Source: Betaproteobacteria bacterium
Lineage (GTDB): Bacteria; Pseudomonadota; Gammaproteobacteria; Burkholderiales; Usitatibacteraceae
Assembly (NCBI GenBank): GCA_003105245.1
Contig: PQAI01000120.1
Span: 8,779 to 14,289, forward strand
Direction of reading: 5' to 3'
DNA: 5,511 nucleotides
The position numbers and the translations under genes were made by a program. Every line of letters begins with the position of its first letter. Position 1 is the stretch's first letter. The notes below the pieces were generated by a model. The model worked only from the letters and a program-made list of their open reading frames with translations, was not told where the DNA came from and did not search any database. This document shows positions 5,301 through 5,511 of this stretch, one piece after another.

Positions 5301-5511
5301 TCACTCCCCGAGGGACTTGAACTTCTCCATCGCCCCCACCAGCCGCGAGCGGATGCCGGGCTCGAAGGCGGAGTGCCCCGCGTCGGCCACCACGTGGTAT
5401 TCGGCCTCGGGCCAGGCGAGGTGCAGGTCGTCGGCGCTGACCGCGGGGCAGACCGCGTCGTAGCGCCCCTGCACGATCACGGCCGGGATGTGGCGGATGC
5501 GCCCGATGTTC
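5301..5511 (-). CDS. pip: Proline iminopeptidase, C-terminal end, truncated by window edge
   Basis: Reading the minus strand from the right edge gives 69 residues ending at a TGA (complement of 5301-5303). The window cuts off the N-terminal part with the nucleophile. The visible piece carries two of the three catalytic residues in their family context: the Asp in VQGRYDAVCP and the His in DAGHSAFEPG, with the intervening LHLAWPEAEYHVV segment typical of proline iminopeptidases (peptidase family S33). These cytosolic enzymes remove N-terminal proline from peptides. The stretch around RYDAVCP and HLAWPEA is more specific than a generic alpha/beta-hydrolase tail, so the assignment is good despite the short length. 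The stop lies 12 bp from the right arm of the large inverted repeat, which may form the 3' end of this mRNA. Confidence 0.87.
   Translation of the reverse strand, partial: NIGRIRHIPAVIVQGRYDAVCPAVSADDLHLAWPEAEYHVVADAGHSAFEPGIRSRLVGAMEKFKSLGE

Noticed and set aside
5132..5463. Small + strand open frames over the inverted repeat and the iminopeptidase tail
   Set aside because: They run through repeat arms and opposite a recognised coding region, lack ribosome binding sites and show no conserved pattern.

Overview
The window is about 70% GC by eye and densely packed with short single-domain genes. Short intergenic gaps, 4-nt start/stop overlaps, a KAS III paralog with a long C-terminal tail, a DUF6279-type lipoprotein and a proline iminopeptidase together suggest a high-GC proteobacterium, most likely a betaproteobacterium (Burkholderiales or a relative). 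That assignment is inferred from protein style; no rRNA, tRNA or other phylogenetic marker is present. I see no mobile-element gene, CRISPR array, phage gene or defence cassette.

Layout. (1) Positions 1-1158, + strand: the 3' part of an alpha/beta hydrolase, then a small four-helix membrane protein with a strong ribosome binding site. (2) Positions 1168-3443, - strand, a likely three-gene operon read right to left: a DUF6505-like protein, a stand-alone beta-ketoacyl-ACP synthase III (KAS III) and a glutathione S-transferase. The last two overlap by 4 nt (ATGA). The operon converges on group 1 with only 9 bp between the stops. (3) Positions 3444-3519: a 76-bp divergent promoter region. (4) Positions 3520-5078, + strand: a carbonyl-reductase-like SDR oxidoreductase overlapping (GTGA) a DUF6279-type lipoprotein. 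(5) Positions 5079-5300: a convergent intergenic gap filled by a large inverted repeat with 38-bp arms. (6) Positions 5301-5511, - strand: the C-terminal end of a proline iminopeptidase that runs off the window.

How the genes may work together. The KAS III/GST/DUF6505-like operon and the divergent SDR/lipoprotein pair share one short control region. KAS III points to fatty-acid or acyl-CoA-derived chain initiation, and the SDR and GST are NAD(P)H- and glutathione-dependent enzymes of broad specificity. A joint pathway is possible but not shown by the sequence; most of this looks like ordinary chromosomal housekeeping or accessory metabolism.

The most unusual element is the inverted repeat at 5107-5288. 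Each arm carries a GCCGAT-type hexamer repeated every 10-11 bp, which matches one DNA helical turn. The second most interesting point is the KAS III itself, which combines an intact catalytic triad with a small residue (Val86) at the acyl-pocket gate and a tail of about 48 residues. I found no convincing evidence of a wholly new multi-gene system.
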